Shown: positions 1-10,719, counted from the first letter of the stretch. The stretch is DNA of 64,000 bases from Symbiodinium natans (GCA_905221605.1 CAJNDS010000365.1:21001-85000), one strand, 5' to 3'. Notes: generated by a model not told the origin, from the letters alone. Translations and numbers: made by a program.

Positions 1-640
1 CAGGAGTCCAAGAGTGTCGGGGTCCAATCCAAGGGTTCAGGGGTCCAGAGGGGCTGCAAGAGTCTCAATGTCCAAGGGTCCCAGGGTCCAAGCGTGCAAG
101 GGTCCAAGGGTCCAGGGGTCCAGGGTCCAAGGGTCCAAGGGTCAAGGTTAAGGGTTGAGGGTTTAAGGCGAAGGGTCAAAGGTGGGAAGGCTCCAAGAGT
201 CTCCGGGTCAAGGGTCCCAGGGTCCAAGCGTGCAAGGGTCCAAGGGTCCAGTGGTCCAAGGCTCAAGGTTATGATTTTCCCTGTGTGTCAGGGTGCCAGG
301 GTCAAATTTCAAGGGTCCAGGCTCCAAGGCTCCAAGAGTCTCGGGGCCCACGGGTCCTGGAGTCCAGGAGTGCAAGGGTTCAAGGGTCCAGGGGTCTTCA
401 AGGTTAATCTTCTCCCGGTGTCTCAGAGTGCTCCAAGAGAGTCAAGGTGCAGGAGTGCCAGGGTCCAGGCGTGGCGTCAAGGTTAATCCTTCCAGGGTCC
501 AAGGGTCCAAAGATCCAAGATTTCAAGGGTCCCAAGAGTCTCAGGGTGCAAGGGTTCTAGAGTCCAAGCGTGCAAGGGTCCAAGGGTCGAGGGCCCCAAG
601 GATAAAGGTTACTCCATTGCCCATATTTTTAAAGGGGTGA
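1..640. repeat. GGGTCCAAG-type minisatellite
   Basis: A degenerate tandem array built on a 9-10 base unit close to GGGTCCAAG, with variants such as GGGTCCAGG and GGTTCAAGG. ORFs that cross it are translations of the repeat, rich in G, S, R, V and Q, and are not believed. The same unit returns in short blocks near 930-1110, 1370-1500 and 1860-2010. Confidence 0.85.
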
Positions 641-1139
641 GCTCTCCTCCCTAGAAAAAGAAAAATTTGTTTTTGATATTAAGGGGCTGTTTATCTATAT
701 GTACTCTTTTGGGATAGGGTTTAGGGTTGAGGAAAAGGAAGGGAAGGAAGGTTCAGGGTTTAGGGAGAGGGAGGTAGGGTTTAGGGTTTCAGGGGTTAGT
801 ATTGGCTTGAGGGTTTTTGAAGCCCTGAAGCCTGAGGATGCATTGCACTGCTGCTCTTGCGGTTTTACTGAATTGACAAGAGAAATTTACAGATTCTAAA
901 CAAGAAACAAGCGTGTAGTGGTCTAAGTGTCCCAGCGTGTCAGGGGTCTAAGGTTGCAAGGGCCGGGGCCCCATGGCCCCAGGAGAGGCCGGCGTCCAGG
1001 GGCCTCAATGTTTAAGGCTAAAGCTGTAGGGTCCTAAGCAAGGTATAGTGTCCAATCCCGGGGTCCAAGGGTCCATGGGTGGAAGGGTTGAATAGTCCAA
1101 GGGTCCAAGGGTCTAAATGGTTATTTTAAGGGTCTTCTG

Positions 1140-2040
1140 AAAACTCACAAAAAAGAAATCTATTTTTTACATTTTGTAGACTTCCAACATTTTTTTTAAA
1201 TTCCTGATTGATTTTTCAAAATACACCCTAATTTAGGAATTTAAGAATTTAGGAATATACAAATTTAAAAGGCCCAGGGGGCCATGGCATTTTTCTATCT
1301 TGTTTTTTTAAGAAGTTTCATGAATTCAAGGAAGTTGCAGCGTTTAAAAGAAAGGCAGTCCATTGGTCTAAGGGTCCCAGCGCCTCAGGGGTTCAAAGGT
1401 TCAGGGTCTAGGAGCCCAAGGGCCCACCAGGTCCGAAGGTTCGCGGGTCTAAGGGTCCAAGCGCCAAAAATCCCAGATTCCAGGGCCAAGGCTGCAAGGG
1501 TCCTACAGAACCGTCCAGGGCGCCGCTACCCAGGCTCCAGGCGTTAAGTAGAGACCGAGAATCGTCACCTGCGCAACTGCGAGCCGCGGTTTCGTGGTCC
1601 AGGGGTCTAAACCGTTAAGTTAACGATTTGTTAAAGCTGTGAAGGGTCAAATCTATTTTCATATTTTGTAAACTTCCAACATTTTTGTAAATTCCTCGTT
1701 GTTTTTTCAAAATACAGTCTAATTCATGAAATTAAGAATTTAGGCATCTACAAGCTTAAAAGGCCCGGAGAATATCGCATTTTTACTATCCTTTGTTTTT
1801 AAGGAGCTTGAGGAATTCAAGGAATTTGCGGCATTTACAAGAAAGGCAGGTGTCCATTGGTCTAAGGGTCCCAGCGCCTCAGGGGGTTCAGGGTCTAAGG
1901 GTCCAAGTGTAAAAGAATTCCAGTTTGCAGGGCCAAGATTTCAGGGCCGAAGGATCCCGGTCCGCGTCGCGTGGAAGTTCAAGGGGCCAAGGCTGCAAGG
2001 GTCCCACAGAACCGTCCAAAGCGCCGCTACCCAGTGTTTT
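1140..2040. repeat. Diverged ~495-bp duplication
   Basis: Two copies lie at about 1140-1555 and 1635-2040. Each has an AT-rich half (around 'caaaatacaccctaattt' in copy 1) followed by a GGGTCCAAG-type half ending in an ACAGAACCGTCCA motif. The offset is about 495 bases with many substitutions and small indels. Neither copy holds a convincing coding frame. Confidence 0.7.
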
Positions 2041-3240
2041 CTATGGCCAACGCGCGGCGTCGGCATCAAAATGTCAGCGCTATGCTCCTAGTGCCGGCGA
2101 CTACTTCTCGTGGCCGAGTGTGCGAGCGAGCCTCAAATTCGTACGACGCGGTGCAGCGATTGCTCTTGTTGTGCGATGTTAAATTGCATGCTCGCTGCAG
2201 TTTCGGCTTGAGCTAGTCAGCGACATCTCATTCGCGCTTTGCGTTCTGCCTTGGCCGCGGACATAAAGTAAGTCTGTACAAGTACACCCATGTAGATTAT
2301 TCGAATTTGGCACGCTGCCAGCCTTAGTTCTCACTCAGGTGACTCAATCTCTGTCAAGAGTTCGAGTCGACATGGCCAATTCTGTCGTCGCAGGCGACGT
2401 GTTGCGTCAATGTTGAATCGTCGCGCGTGACTCCCATATTGGAAAGGTCTGGCCGATGTGAGTCCAGCCTCCGGGCTGGCCTTCGGCCGCTGCACGTCAT
2501 GGTGCAGCTTGGATTTCGAGAGTCATGAAATGTTTTGATAGATACGGCGCGTGTGAAGTCCAGGCATTTAGGACGAGGATACTCGCCACCAAGGTGACGG
2601 CTTCATGCGTGCGATCATTGGTCGTTTGCAAGAAGAAAATTCATGGAACCGGATCGGCTGCTCGGCTGCGTGTTCAAGCTGGTGCTGCGCTGTGTCAGGC
2701 TTAATCTCTGTCTCTCAGGCAAGAATGCGTCGCTTTTGCCCGTGGATCCGGAGAGTGTGGATAGGGTTAAGGGCAACGCAGGAACGTGCTATATGTGTGT
2801 GACACATGTATGATTGCAAGACACCATGAATCAAGATGTTATCCTGCGGAAGTGTGTGCGCACGTGTTCGTCGACTCTATCCACTTCGGGGCAAGTTCGG
2901 CGACGTGAAGTGGGCCACGTTGGTCCCCCTTGCGAATTCCTCATCGCCGCCGTTGAAACGACGGCAGGAAGGTCGTGCGCACGGCTTGGTGCTTCTGCCA
3001 GCGGCTGGAGGCAAAGCCAGAAAAGCAAAGGGTGCGTCGTTTGTTTTTGGACCTACGGAATACCACTGGACGCAAGGAAACGGCGAAACAAAATTCGGGT
3101 ATTTCAAGCGCAAGGAGCACTTGCAGGGAAACAAGCCAAAAAACCGCCATCCACTGCAGCCGAAGAAGCGCGTCGCGGTCCGCCAGAAGTACGGACCTCG
3201 AAACTAAGCTGCTTTTTCCCATGCATGAGAACGACTCGAC
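2041..3240. other. Low-copy DNA without a supported gene
   Basis: Base composition is balanced and there is no repeat array. Several ORFs of 60-171 codons overlap on both strands around 2.8-3.35 kb. Their products have no recognisable motif and no frame stands out over the others. I see no RNA gene or promoter signature. Confidence 0.4.
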
Positions 3241-3248
3241 GCAAAACC

Positions 3249-3546
3249 CAGGCCCTTGTGCGACGAAGCAGAGGAGCCCATGTCTTACATTGCACTCCTG
3301 GATCAATGACCGTGTATGCATCTTTGTGATCTGGCCCTTTGAATCTTGCTAAGGCCGAGCGAGAAGGTCGTCAACGACAAAGAAGACGCAATCGAAGACA
3401 AGAGAAGTCCGTTCGAACCTCAGCTCTTGTGCGACGAAGCTGCGGAGCCGATGCCTTACATTGTAACCTTGGAAGAAGGATTATGGCATGCGTCTTTCTG
3501 ATTTTGCTGCTTGCGCATCGCTAAGGCCGACCGAGAACGTTATGGA
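3249..3546. repeat. Diverged tandem repeat, ~171-bp period
   Basis: The block from 3249 to about 3375 is repeated at 3420-3546. Shared landmarks are CTTGTGCGACGAAGC (3255 and 3426), a TTACATTG segment, and GCTAAGGCCGA followed by GAGAA. Identity is moderate with several indels. It lies about 1.3 kb upstream of the large mobile-element ORF and could be part of its 5' flank. Confidence 0.65.
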
Positions 3547-4880
3547 CGCGAAGTCAGATCATGAGAATCATGAGACGCCTGTGCCGGATTTCATCAGGCA
3601 GCTCGTTCTACAGATAGCACGCAGATTCAAAGTCGAACGTCTGAGTCCCCGCTGAGACACGCAAGTTCCCCACAGCTTTCTTGCGCTTACGAATTTAGAT
3701 AATGTCCTGAGGATGCTTCCCTTTGCTTTTGATCGCTTGTACTTCGACACACATGGAAGCTGCTGGCGCAACATCGCGCGGGCCATGTGGCGGCGCGAGA
3801 TGACAATGATCGATGTTGAGCACGATGGTGTATGGTCGGACAGTTGTCGATGTCGGAGCCGTAGACTAGTTGCGTTGCAAGTGAGAAGGTACGCGTGTGC
3901 AGGCTTGCGTGATGGAGTGTAGTGCAGATTCGGGTATATACTCGATTGCAGCTTCGTAGCTGAGGGAAAAACGTTCACTTTGGCGCGAAGCTCAGTGGGG
4001 ATCCTCGACCTGGTCTGTGGGAAGACTCCAACTGGAGCATCTTGCCTGAGCAGCTGTTGGTTGCAGCGTTAAAAAAAAATGCACACATCGACTGCCTCCT
4101 ATGCCATCAGGCGATCGGCTTGTGCGTGGAATCACGCAGCGCCTGCACGCTGCCTCCTGCAGCGAAAAATACAGGTTGAAGACGCTGCCGGAGTGGCAGC
4201 AGGACATGAGCCGAACTGTCGCAGGCCGTCGAAAATAACAGTAAAAGACTTCCAGCGTGAGCGTGGAATCGTGTGGCTTGAACACAACTGTCACAACAGG
4301 TACCTCTCGATCTGACCGGCGCGGAAGCAAGCAGCGAGACAAGACAGAATCTTCTTCTTCGCGTGTGGCAGGCCAGCACTGTTGCTCTCACGAGTCACAA
4401 AAAGAACAAGAAAGTTAAAGACAAACAAGTGTGGCAGTGAGAGACGGAGAGGGAGAGGAAACGGAGCCGGATAGCGAGCGAGAAAAACATCTTAAACATA
4501 CCAAGAGATGGGGCTAATCGCTTGGAGCCTAGCCTAAACTAACATGTCATTCTGCAGGCGCAGCGTACGAGCGTCGCAAGCCGAATTCAAATTCATCGAT
4601 CAGCTGGGGCCCTTAGATTTCGCTTCTTTCCACAGGAAGCGAAGGTGTGTGCCGCGAGGATTCGTCTCGGCTGAAAATTGTTGGTGGAAGGCGGTGCCCT
4701 CCATGCGCAGCAAACAGAGGCGCCGCGAGAAGGCCCCAGCAACATATAGTACCGGTATATTATTTTTGAACCGAAGGTCTCTTTTGCCTGTTGTCGCGTG
4801 GCAGGTTCTCAGACAGACTCTGCAGCGAAAGCGCTTGAGAAGCCTGCAGATGGCCAAGCAGGTGACACGGTCCGAGCGAT
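3547..4880. other. Region upstream of the large ORF, nothing assigned
   Basis: ORFs here (for example 3568-3978 on the minus strand and 4544-4888 on the plus strand) have no recognisable domain and overlap each other. The stretch may hold the untranslated leader or left terminus of the element that follows. I could not find a terminal inverted repeat by eye. Confidence 0.35.
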
Positions 4881-5110
4881 TTGTTTAGGCAGAAGATGTT
4901 TCCGAAGGCGTGCTGTTACGAGTCCCGCATTTCGTACTGCGTTGAAGTAGCTCTGCATGCTCAAGGACATGACTTCTATCCAGATTGCTGCTTGGTCGAC
5001 ACACTTCGTGCCCTCGGCGTCAAGGTCGATTACGCAGAGGCAGGACCTTTCACAATTCGTCAGGGCAACCGCTGGCTGGAAAGCTTCGGGCTCCTTGGCT
5101 GTTTAGTTTC
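4881..5110 (+). CDS. N-terminal papain-like module, 5' exon of the giant protein
   Basis: The frame is the same as that of the downstream ORF, separated from it by two in-frame stops. The segment is Cys-rich at its start (KACCYESRISYCVEV) and contains a likely helical stretch ending FTIRQGNRWLESFGLLG. The next exon continues with GKYILAYDHHFVAGKHM, a strand and His pattern like the C-terminal half of papain-fold cysteine peptidases. A Cys in the first part and the His in the second could pair as the catalytic dyad; this is inference from pattern only. The true start codon is not certain. Confidence 0.4.
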
Positions 5111-5185
5111 GTGAGTCAGGATTGGGCTGATCTTTCTTGCCGGATATATATATATATAACTGCCAAGGAAGACAATGATGCCCAG
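5111..5185 (+). other. Candidate short intron between first two exons
   Basis: The stretch begins GTGAGT and ends CCCAG. It holds both in-frame stops (TGA at 5112, TAA at 5160) and a TATATATATA tract. Its 75-base length is a multiple of three, so removal keeps the frame. An alternative end at 5167 gives 57 bases and also keeps the frame. A 5-base direct repeat ACAAT at 5052 and 5172 is a third possibility, but it would delete convincing coding sequence. Confidence 0.45.
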
Positions 5186-8100
5186 CACATGGGTGCAATT
5201 CATGAGCGAGCCCGGCAAATACATCCTGGCTTACGACCATCACTTCGTGGCCGGGAAGCACATGCCTGATGCTGGCCCTGAAATCAACATGGGCAATCGG
5301 ACACATGAATTCGAAGCTTTTGCAGAAATCCATGGCGGGGTCCGCAGTGCCATCGCCCGGCATCCGTTTTTCAAGCAGCTCGTGGTTTGTCCTGAGCTTT
5401 TGGATCATGTTTTTGTGCTCGTGGACGGCAAGAGCTCTGGCGTCACGTCCGAATATCAGGGAGGCAAAGCCGGCTTCCACAGTATTGCAGCAGATTTTCT
5501 GGAAATATGGGAGGAGATCCAGTTGCAACCGGCTTCACCGCGAAGGCGTGACGGCATGGACAGTCTGCAGCACGCCGGTGACATCCTTCACGTCGGGACG
5601 TGGGAGAACACACTGGAACGAGAGACAATTTCGCTACATGTTGACATCATGGAGCAGACGAATGACGAAATCCTGAGCCATCCGGCACCTCGTTTTGTAT
5701 CTCAAGACCGCGCCGTGCAGAGCAGCTTGAGGGAGAGTGACGCAGATTCCGAGGACGATGGTTTCTGGGACTGGCGGCCGGATTGGCTGGAGGGTCTTGA
5801 GGCCCGTGCACGTGCCAGCGAAGAAGCGCAGCAAGATCAGTTGACTTACGCAGGAGGCTCTATGTTGGATGAGATCATGGCAGGCATTGATTATCTGTCA
5901 GCCTCCGAGTACTTCAACATGCTTGTTTGCGCATCCTCTCGAATGCTTTGCCCCACGGAAATGGACTATGAGGACAACGGCTTCTGTTACCAAGGAGGAG
6001 CCTTGATGGATGAAATTCTTTGTGATTTGCCCGGCTACTTTTTTTCGTTCCAGTACCTGAAGATGCTCGCGTGTACTTCCAGGCGAATGCTGAGTGCCGT
6101 GCGAGACCGACGTCACTGGCGCAACAGAAGGGTGTCTTTGAACGTCAATGAATTTGAAGATCCTGTGACAGTTCGGTGGATGATGGAGGCGTACATGCAG
6201 GCGCTCCAAGTCAATGTCAACGTACGCCAGCTAGCCATGCTACATGTTTTTCCGAACAATCCAAGGCTGGAATGGGATGCCAGACCAGTCATTGGCGGAC
6301 CTGGCGCATTTCCTCACATGGCAGGCTTCGAGTCCGCGCACCCGATGATGGGCGGTGCAGTTTTCGACGTCGTTCTGCCGTCCAATGTTGTGGGCATGTA
6401 CATCGGGGTGCGTGACTGGTGTGATCTGCGTGCTCGTAGACAAGCCTACTGTCGACTGGACAACATATTCCAGAACAATCTGACTGTTTCTTTCAGTCTT
6501 GCAGATCTGCCACCCCAAGCCCACCCAGGCAGCAGGCCCGTTTCTTTGCGGCCATACCAGAGCCACCGTTTCGAGCTTCGATGGGATGAATCGTTCTTGA
6601 AATTGTCCATTGATGGCACGGGAGTATCCTTGGCTCGTCTTCGAGATGGAGCTCCAGCAGCACCTAGGCCGCTTGCTAAGTTATTCGTTTGGATTTATGT
6701 GCGGCCCACAGCGAATATGTTCAACGAGTTGCGATACAGACCGGTGCCATCCCCTGTCGAAACGACTGCAACCCTCAGATGCGGGATCTGCAACAGAGAC
6801 TTTTCTTTACTCTTGCCAAGATGGTCGGTCTGTCCAATGTGCTGCACATGGGTCTGCTCCGCCCACGCGGGACAGACTCCATGGCGCTTGTGCAGTCGCT
6901 GTCCCAACCAGCTACTTGACTATGTCGGGGCCGGTTCCCGCTCAGAGCCATACCTTGACGCAGAGGAATTTTTTACACTCAGCAGGAACACAGCCATGTA
7001 CTCGGAGGACAAGTTTCGTGGCGTTGTGCTCAAAGTGTTCCGCGAACATGTTCGCTTTCTGGATGCGAATCCTCTGGCCTTGCACATGATTCCTGATCCG
7101 CGCTATCGCAGTGGCATGAGCAAGCGCGTGTGGGAGAGAACATTGTATCGGAGCAGAGTCATCATTGACTTTTTGGACCAGGGCATGGACTGGATGCTCT
7201 TCAGGTTTCTGCACGCTGAGGCCGAGCATTTGGCAAGGGGATCTCGGAATGCTTTAGAGAACTTGCCTCATCCGCTGGTTTTTGAAGGCTCGCAAGAAGA
7301 GTGGCGGGAGATAGCTTTAGATCATGCTTTGCAATTGCACCTGGACCTTGTCGCGCAGCAGAAGAAGCGTGCTGGTAGAACCACGGAAATTGAAGACACA
7401 GTGGGAGGATCAGCTCCAGTTCACTTGGCTGCGCCATTGATGACGTGTCAGACATTCGATGACTGCGTGCTTGTGGACGACAAAATGACTTTCGATGCAT
7501 GGCGTCGACTGAGTCTCAGTCGCGCCCAGGCTCTGTGCAGGCAGCAGAGGAAGCGAAAAGGTCAGATTTCAGCTCCCATGAACAATCCATTCCACATGAA
7601 GTGGCATTCCAGTTTCAGTCCTGCTTGTTGCCCTACATATACAAATGGGTCCTCACGCATTCGCGTTCCAATCGAGGCATGTTTACAGTTGCAGCCGCCC
7701 GTGCTGAGGACTGTTCCCTCTAATTTCCAGAGCTTGCCGGAAGCTGATGTGTCCTGCAAGTTGCTAGCTGATCTGCACAAGCATCCACGGGATGATCGAA
7801 TCAGATTCGTGGCAGACACGCACGTGTACTACGTAGACGGCGTCCCAGTGGACACGTCTGTGACGGGCCTTATACATCGTTTTGCAGAAACTTTCAATGC
7901 AGATGTCGTCATCTCGAACATGATGAACAGTCGAAGATGGCCTCGGCCAGAGTACGCAACTCTGCAAAGCAATGGCCTCCTGGTGCCCATGAGTGCAGAC
8001 GAGATCAAACAGTTATGGTCGCAGAATGGTCAGGAAGCTGCCAATCGCGGCACCTGGATGCATCTACAGATCGAGGTTCTCATGAACGGAGGAGCTGTGA

Positions 8101-9605
8101 CTGGCGAGTGGCCTGAGCTGTCGTTGTTTGCCGAATTCCTTCAGAAGTTTCCGCATCCATTGCTCGCTCTGCGCACTGAGTGGTGCATCTTTGCAGAAGA
8201 TGAAAACCTTGCTGGTTGTATAGACTTCGTCGCTGTATGTCCCGACAACTCCCTCGTTCTTTTTGACTGGAAGAGGACGAAGCAGCTCTCGACAAAGTAC
8301 GACAACGCCTGGAGGCACATGGCCCCCCCGCTGGCTCATGTTCCGGATTTGGCTGGTTGGCACTATCGTCTGCAGCTGAACACATACAAATGTATTCTGG
8401 AGAGACACTACAGCTGCAAAGTCAGTGCAATGTACGTGGTTTGCTTACACCCGGACAGATCAGCGTCAGGTCCTTTTCTGGATCTTGTTCCGGACATGTC
8501 TCATGAAGTTCGAAGCATCCTGGAAGCGCAACGACGAGCGCGCAGCGGCAAGGTGGGTCCCGATGGCAGAACATCGTCCGTGCCCGCAGAGCTTCAACGG
8601 TCACTCTCGAAAACCAATGCGTGGGAGGATGTTTCAGGAGGTGCTCAGGCACTGTCCGAGGCTTCGCAGTCGTCTTTCAATGCTCGCATTGATGAGGACA
8701 TTGCTATGGAAGAGGAGCGCTTGCGTGCAGAAGTCTCCGGCATCGCAGGCGACTCTGCTGCAGATGCGATTTCTCAAGGTTCTGAGTGTCGCGAACCATC
8801 GGAGTGTCTAGCTCTCCAGCTTCCTGCTGTCAATATGCCTATCGAAGCTCTGGAAAGTGCTAAGAGGAGACGATTGCAGCCTGGAGCTTCCAGCACGGGC
8901 CAGGCATTCGATGATTTGTTTCGAGACACGACCGCAGCGTGGCAGCGATCCATGGCACAGAAACCTGAACTCAGCCATGACGTCAATTCCGGTTCACTGA
9001 AGGAACAGACGAGGCGACACTTAGAGTATGTGCGGTCGCGTGAGCCGTCTTGGGAAGAGGATCTAGTTCGCCTAGCGGCCGCTGCCATTCATGTCTACCG
9101 GACCCGCTTCACCGATATCTTTGTCCGCGACTTGGTGGGCCTCCTCTGGATCATTGAAGGCAACCGCTACATTCGAGCGCACCGTGGTGTTTGTTATTTG
9201 TACCACACAGACGGAGCGTTCGAAGCATTCACAGGGGTCCCGCCGGAGTCAACTTTTTTTCGGCTGAAGAAATTCTTGCTTGTACTGGAGGGCATGTTCA
9301 GGCTGATGGATTCAGTCGAAAGATCGGATTTGGCGGTTTTGAACGAAGTCTCCAGACTGGTCGGTGAATTCAATCATGTTCGAGAGTTCTCTGCAGCTTG
9401 TGAGGAGGAAGCTGTCACGGCAGACTTCACACGTCGTCGCGCAGGTCGTCCAGCAGCCGACGCCGAAGAACAGCCAAAACGAGGTTGGCCCGGCCGGGTG
9501 GCCGACATGCTGAGCCGCATTTTGTCGCCTTTGCAGAAGGATTTGCTGGAAGAGCGACGCTTGGAACAATATGTGTTTGTAAGAGCATCTGAAGACATGT
9601 ACTAA
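5175..9605 (+). CDS. F-box-like, zinc-finger and PD-(D/E)XK nuclease part of giant protein
   Basis: This open frame of 1,476 codons is the longest in the window. Residues about 12-40 complete the N-terminal papain-like module. Two F-box-like helices lie near residues 230-260 and 277-315 (LMDEILCDLPGYFFSFQY, then ARDRRHW-like spacing). A beta-rich, SPRY/lectin-like region follows to about 525. A Cys/His zinc module starts C536-x2-C539 and runs to about 580. Residues 874-1092 look like a PD-(D/E)XK nuclease of the RecB/lambda-exonuclease type: RGTWMHLQIE, then GCID (D1017), then FDWK (D1031, K1033). The C-terminus from about 1310 (VCYLYHTDGAFEAFTG) resembles the region before D5-type helicases. 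Coding very likely leaves this frame at 9575, where a repeat-flanked insertion begins. Confidence 0.75.
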   Translation: MMPSTWVQFMSEPGKYILAYDHHFVAGKHMPDAGPEINMGNRTHEFEAFAEIHGGVRSAIARHPFFKQLVVCPELLDHVFVLVDGKSSGVTSEYQGGKAGFHSIAADFLEIWEEIQLQPASPRRRDGMDSLQHAGDILHVGTWENTLERETISLHVDIMEQTNDEILSHPAPRFVSQDRAVQSSLRESDADSEDDGFWDWRPDWLEGLEARARASEEAQQDQLTYAGGSMLDEIMAGIDYLSASEYFNMLVCASSRMLCPTEMDYEDNGFCYQGGALMDEILCDLPGYFFSFQYLKMLACTSRRMLSAVRDRRHWRNRRVSLNVNEFEDPVTVRWMMEAYMQALQVNVNVRQLAMLHVFPNNPRLEWDARPVIGGPGAFPHMAGFESAHPMMGGAVFDVVLPSNVVGMYIGVRDWCDLRARRQAYCRLDNIFQNNLTVSFSLADLPPQAHPGSRPVSLRPYQSHRFELRWDESFLKLSIDGTGVSLARLRDGAPAAPRPLAKLFVWIYVRPTANMFNELRYRPVPSPVETTATLRCGICNRDFSLLLPRWSVCPMCCTWVCSAHAGQTPWRLCSRCPNQLLDYVGAGSRSEPYLDAEEFFTLSRNTAMYSEDKFRGVVLKVFREHVRFLDANPLALHMIPDPRYRSGMSKRVWERTLYRSRVIIDFLDQGMDWMLFRFLHAEAEHLARGSRNALENLPHPLVFEGSQEEWREIALDHALQLHLDLVAQQKKRAGRTTEIEDTVGGSAPVHLAAPLMTCQTFDDCVLVDDKMTFDAWRRLSLSRAQALCRQQRKRKGQISAPMNNPFHMKWHSSFSPACCPTYTNGSSRIRVPIEACLQLQPPVLRTVPSNFQSLPEADVSCKLLADLHKHPRDDRIRFVADTHVYYVDGVPVDTSVTGLIHRFAETFNADVVISNMMNSRRWPRPEYATLQSNGLLVPMSADEIKQLWSQNGQEAANRGTWMHLQIEVLMNGGAVTGEWPELSLFAEFLQKFPHPLLALRTEWCIFAEDENLAGCIDFVAVCPDNSLVLFDWKRTKQLSTKYDNAWRHMAPPLAHVPDLAGWHYRLQLNTYKCILERHYSCKVSAMYVVCLHPDRSASGPFLDLVPDMSHEVRSILEAQRRARSGKVGPDGRTSSVPAELQRSLSKTNAWEDVSGGAQALSEASQSSFNARIDEDIAMEEERLRAEVSGIAGDSAADAISQGSECREPSECLALQLPAVNMPIEALESAKRRRLQPGASSTGQAFDDLFRDTTAAWQRSMAQKPELSHDVNSGSLKEQTRRHLEYVRSREPSWEEDLVRLAAAAIHVYRTRFTDIFVRDLVGLLWIIEGNRYIRAHRGVCYLYHTDGAFEAFTGVPPESTFFRLKKFLLVLEGMFRLMDSVERSDLAVLNEVSRLVGEFNHVREFSAACEEEAVTADFTRRRAGRPAADAEEQPKRGWPGRVADMLSRILSPLQKDLLEERRLEQYVFVRASEDMY

Positions 9606-9696
9606 GAATTCAGTGTTTTGTAATAATGTCGACGTGACAATGCATAACGTCTTTCGCTCCTTGCAAAATGTCTGAGGACGTCTCATGCAATATGTG
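9567..9696 (+). other. Intron-like insertion flanked by 9-bp direct repeat
   Basis: CAATATGTG occurs at 9567-9575 and again at 9688-9696, an offset of 121. Removing 121 bases joins ...RRLEQYV in the upstream frame to AAWCDSPS... in the downstream frame without a stop. The inserted bases carry stops in both frames. The inner ends are loosely inverted (TTTGTAAG near the start, CTTGCAAAA near the end). No AG falls at the inferred 3' border, so if spliced this is a non-canonical intron. Confidence 0.65.
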
Positions 9697-10701
9697 GCTG
9701 CCTGGTGCGACTCACCCTCCGAAAGAGTGCCTGGTTGCGCTTATGAGGATTATTCCGTCATGTACGATTCCTCTCCTGAGCAGCCAGTCAAGCTCGTGTC
9801 GCCTTCACCCGCTAACAATCTGTACGTCAGGATTCCTTTTCCACTGCACTCTTCTTTTGGAGATCCTGAGATGCAGTCCGCCAGGGCACGCTTGGAGAAG
9901 TTCATCCGACAGACGTTCTGGTGCAACGATGAATTTTTCAGGGCGACGCTGGCTGCCATTGCTCTGGCTAAAAGGGGCGAAAACGTCGATCGATGTTTCA
10001 TCGGCGAATCGCCGGGCGGAACAGGCCAATCACTTTTTAGCTGCCTGCTAGCAGCCACCTACTGCCACAATCACGCTTTCGTGGACCCCAATTTGTTTCA
10101 CAACGAAGAAGAACTTCGGAAGCAATTGGAGCAATTTGCACACTGCTGGATCATCACAGCACAAGAGGCTCCAGAGACCCACAGGCATTTCCAGCAAGAC
10201 CTATTTAAAAAGGTCATGTCTGCCGACGACCTTGCAGCCAGACGACCGTACGGCTTTGTCACCAAAATGCTGCGCGTGGTCGGTTTCAAGCGCTTTGAGA
10301 CAAACAAGATGATGGCTTTCCGCAACGTGCAGGAGTCCAACGCCAACTCCATATTGAGGCGGTGCGCCGTGTGGATTCCGAGACCTCTCTTCGTGGACGA
10401 AACCAACTTCGGTCAAGATTATCCGGACCCAGAGTGCGATGGAATTTTTCAAAAAGATCCGTCTCTGCGAAGATTCTTGGAAAGCGGACCAGCAATAGCT
10501 GCGTTTATTGAGATGCAGCATGGCTTCGAGACTCAGAACACTCGCGATGCCTGCCATGCCATCATCGAGAACTATGCCACGAGTGGCCTCACAGAGAAGA
10601 AAGTACGAGAAGCATGCGGCTTGCAGCCGCCACAGGACAGTCGCATTGCAACACATACACTTAAATGTTTAGAGATTGCGCATCGTATGAGGGCGACTTA
10701 G
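9685..10701 (+). CDS. SF3/D5-like helicase part of giant protein
   Basis: It continues the frame from 9688 as VAAWCDSPSERVPG. A Walker A-like loop GESPGGTGQS lies at 10003-10032. A Walker B-like strand HCWIITAQEAPE is near 10140-10175. MSADDLAARRPYG, then FETNKMMAF and ILRRCAVWIPRPLF, match the B', motif C and arginine-finger block of D5/SF3 helicases. The expected Walker A Lys is Gln (CAA). SF3/D5 proteins act as replicative helicases in viruses and mobile elements. The last 17 codons before the TAG at 10699 are probably intronic (see the 10648-10719 entry). Confidence 0.75.
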   Translation: MQYVAAWCDSPSERVPGCAYEDYSVMYDSSPEQPVKLVSPSPANNLYVRIPFPLHSSFGDPEMQSARARLEKFIRQTFWCNDEFFRATLAAIALAKRGENVDRCFIGESPGGTGQSLFSCLLAATYCHNHAFVDPNLFHNEEELRKQLEQFAHCWIITAQEAPETHRHFQQDLFKKVMSADDLAARRPYGFVTKMLRVVGFKRFETNKMMAFRNVQESNANSILRRCAVWIPRPLFVDETNFGQDYPDPECDGIFQKDPSLRRFLESGPAIAAFIEMQHGFETQNTRDACHAIIENYATSGLTEKKVREACGLQPPQDSRIATHTLKCLEIAHRMRAT

Positions 10702-10719
10702 CAGGTGGTTGATGTAAAG
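10648..10719 (+). other. 72-bp GC-AG intron flanked by 7-bp direct repeat
   Basis: GCAACAC occurs at 10648-10654 and 10720-10726. The interval 10648-10719 starts with GC and ends TAAAG, so it reads as a GC-AG intron in phase 0. It contains the only in-frame stop (TAG at 10699). Its removal fuses the helicase frame to the next ORF, giving ...DSRIATRVTNRNLFFWQ. Simple read-through of UAG is a weaker alternative. Confidence 0.7.

Noticed and set aside
1-640. Gly/Ser/Val/Arg-rich protein at the window start
   Set aside because: It is the translation of the GGGTCCAAG minisatellite; two frames give equivalent repetitive peptides.
2814-3352. A gene of about 170 codons near 3 kb
   Set aside because: Six overlapping ORFs on both strands have similar length, none has a recognisable motif, and part of the area is a diverged tandem repeat.
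10699-10704. Programmed read-through of UAG between helicase and next ORF
   Set aside because: A 72-bp interval with GC-AG borders and a 7-bp direct repeat removes the stop and keeps the frame, and two similar repeat-flanked inserts exist in the same element. Read-through is less economical.
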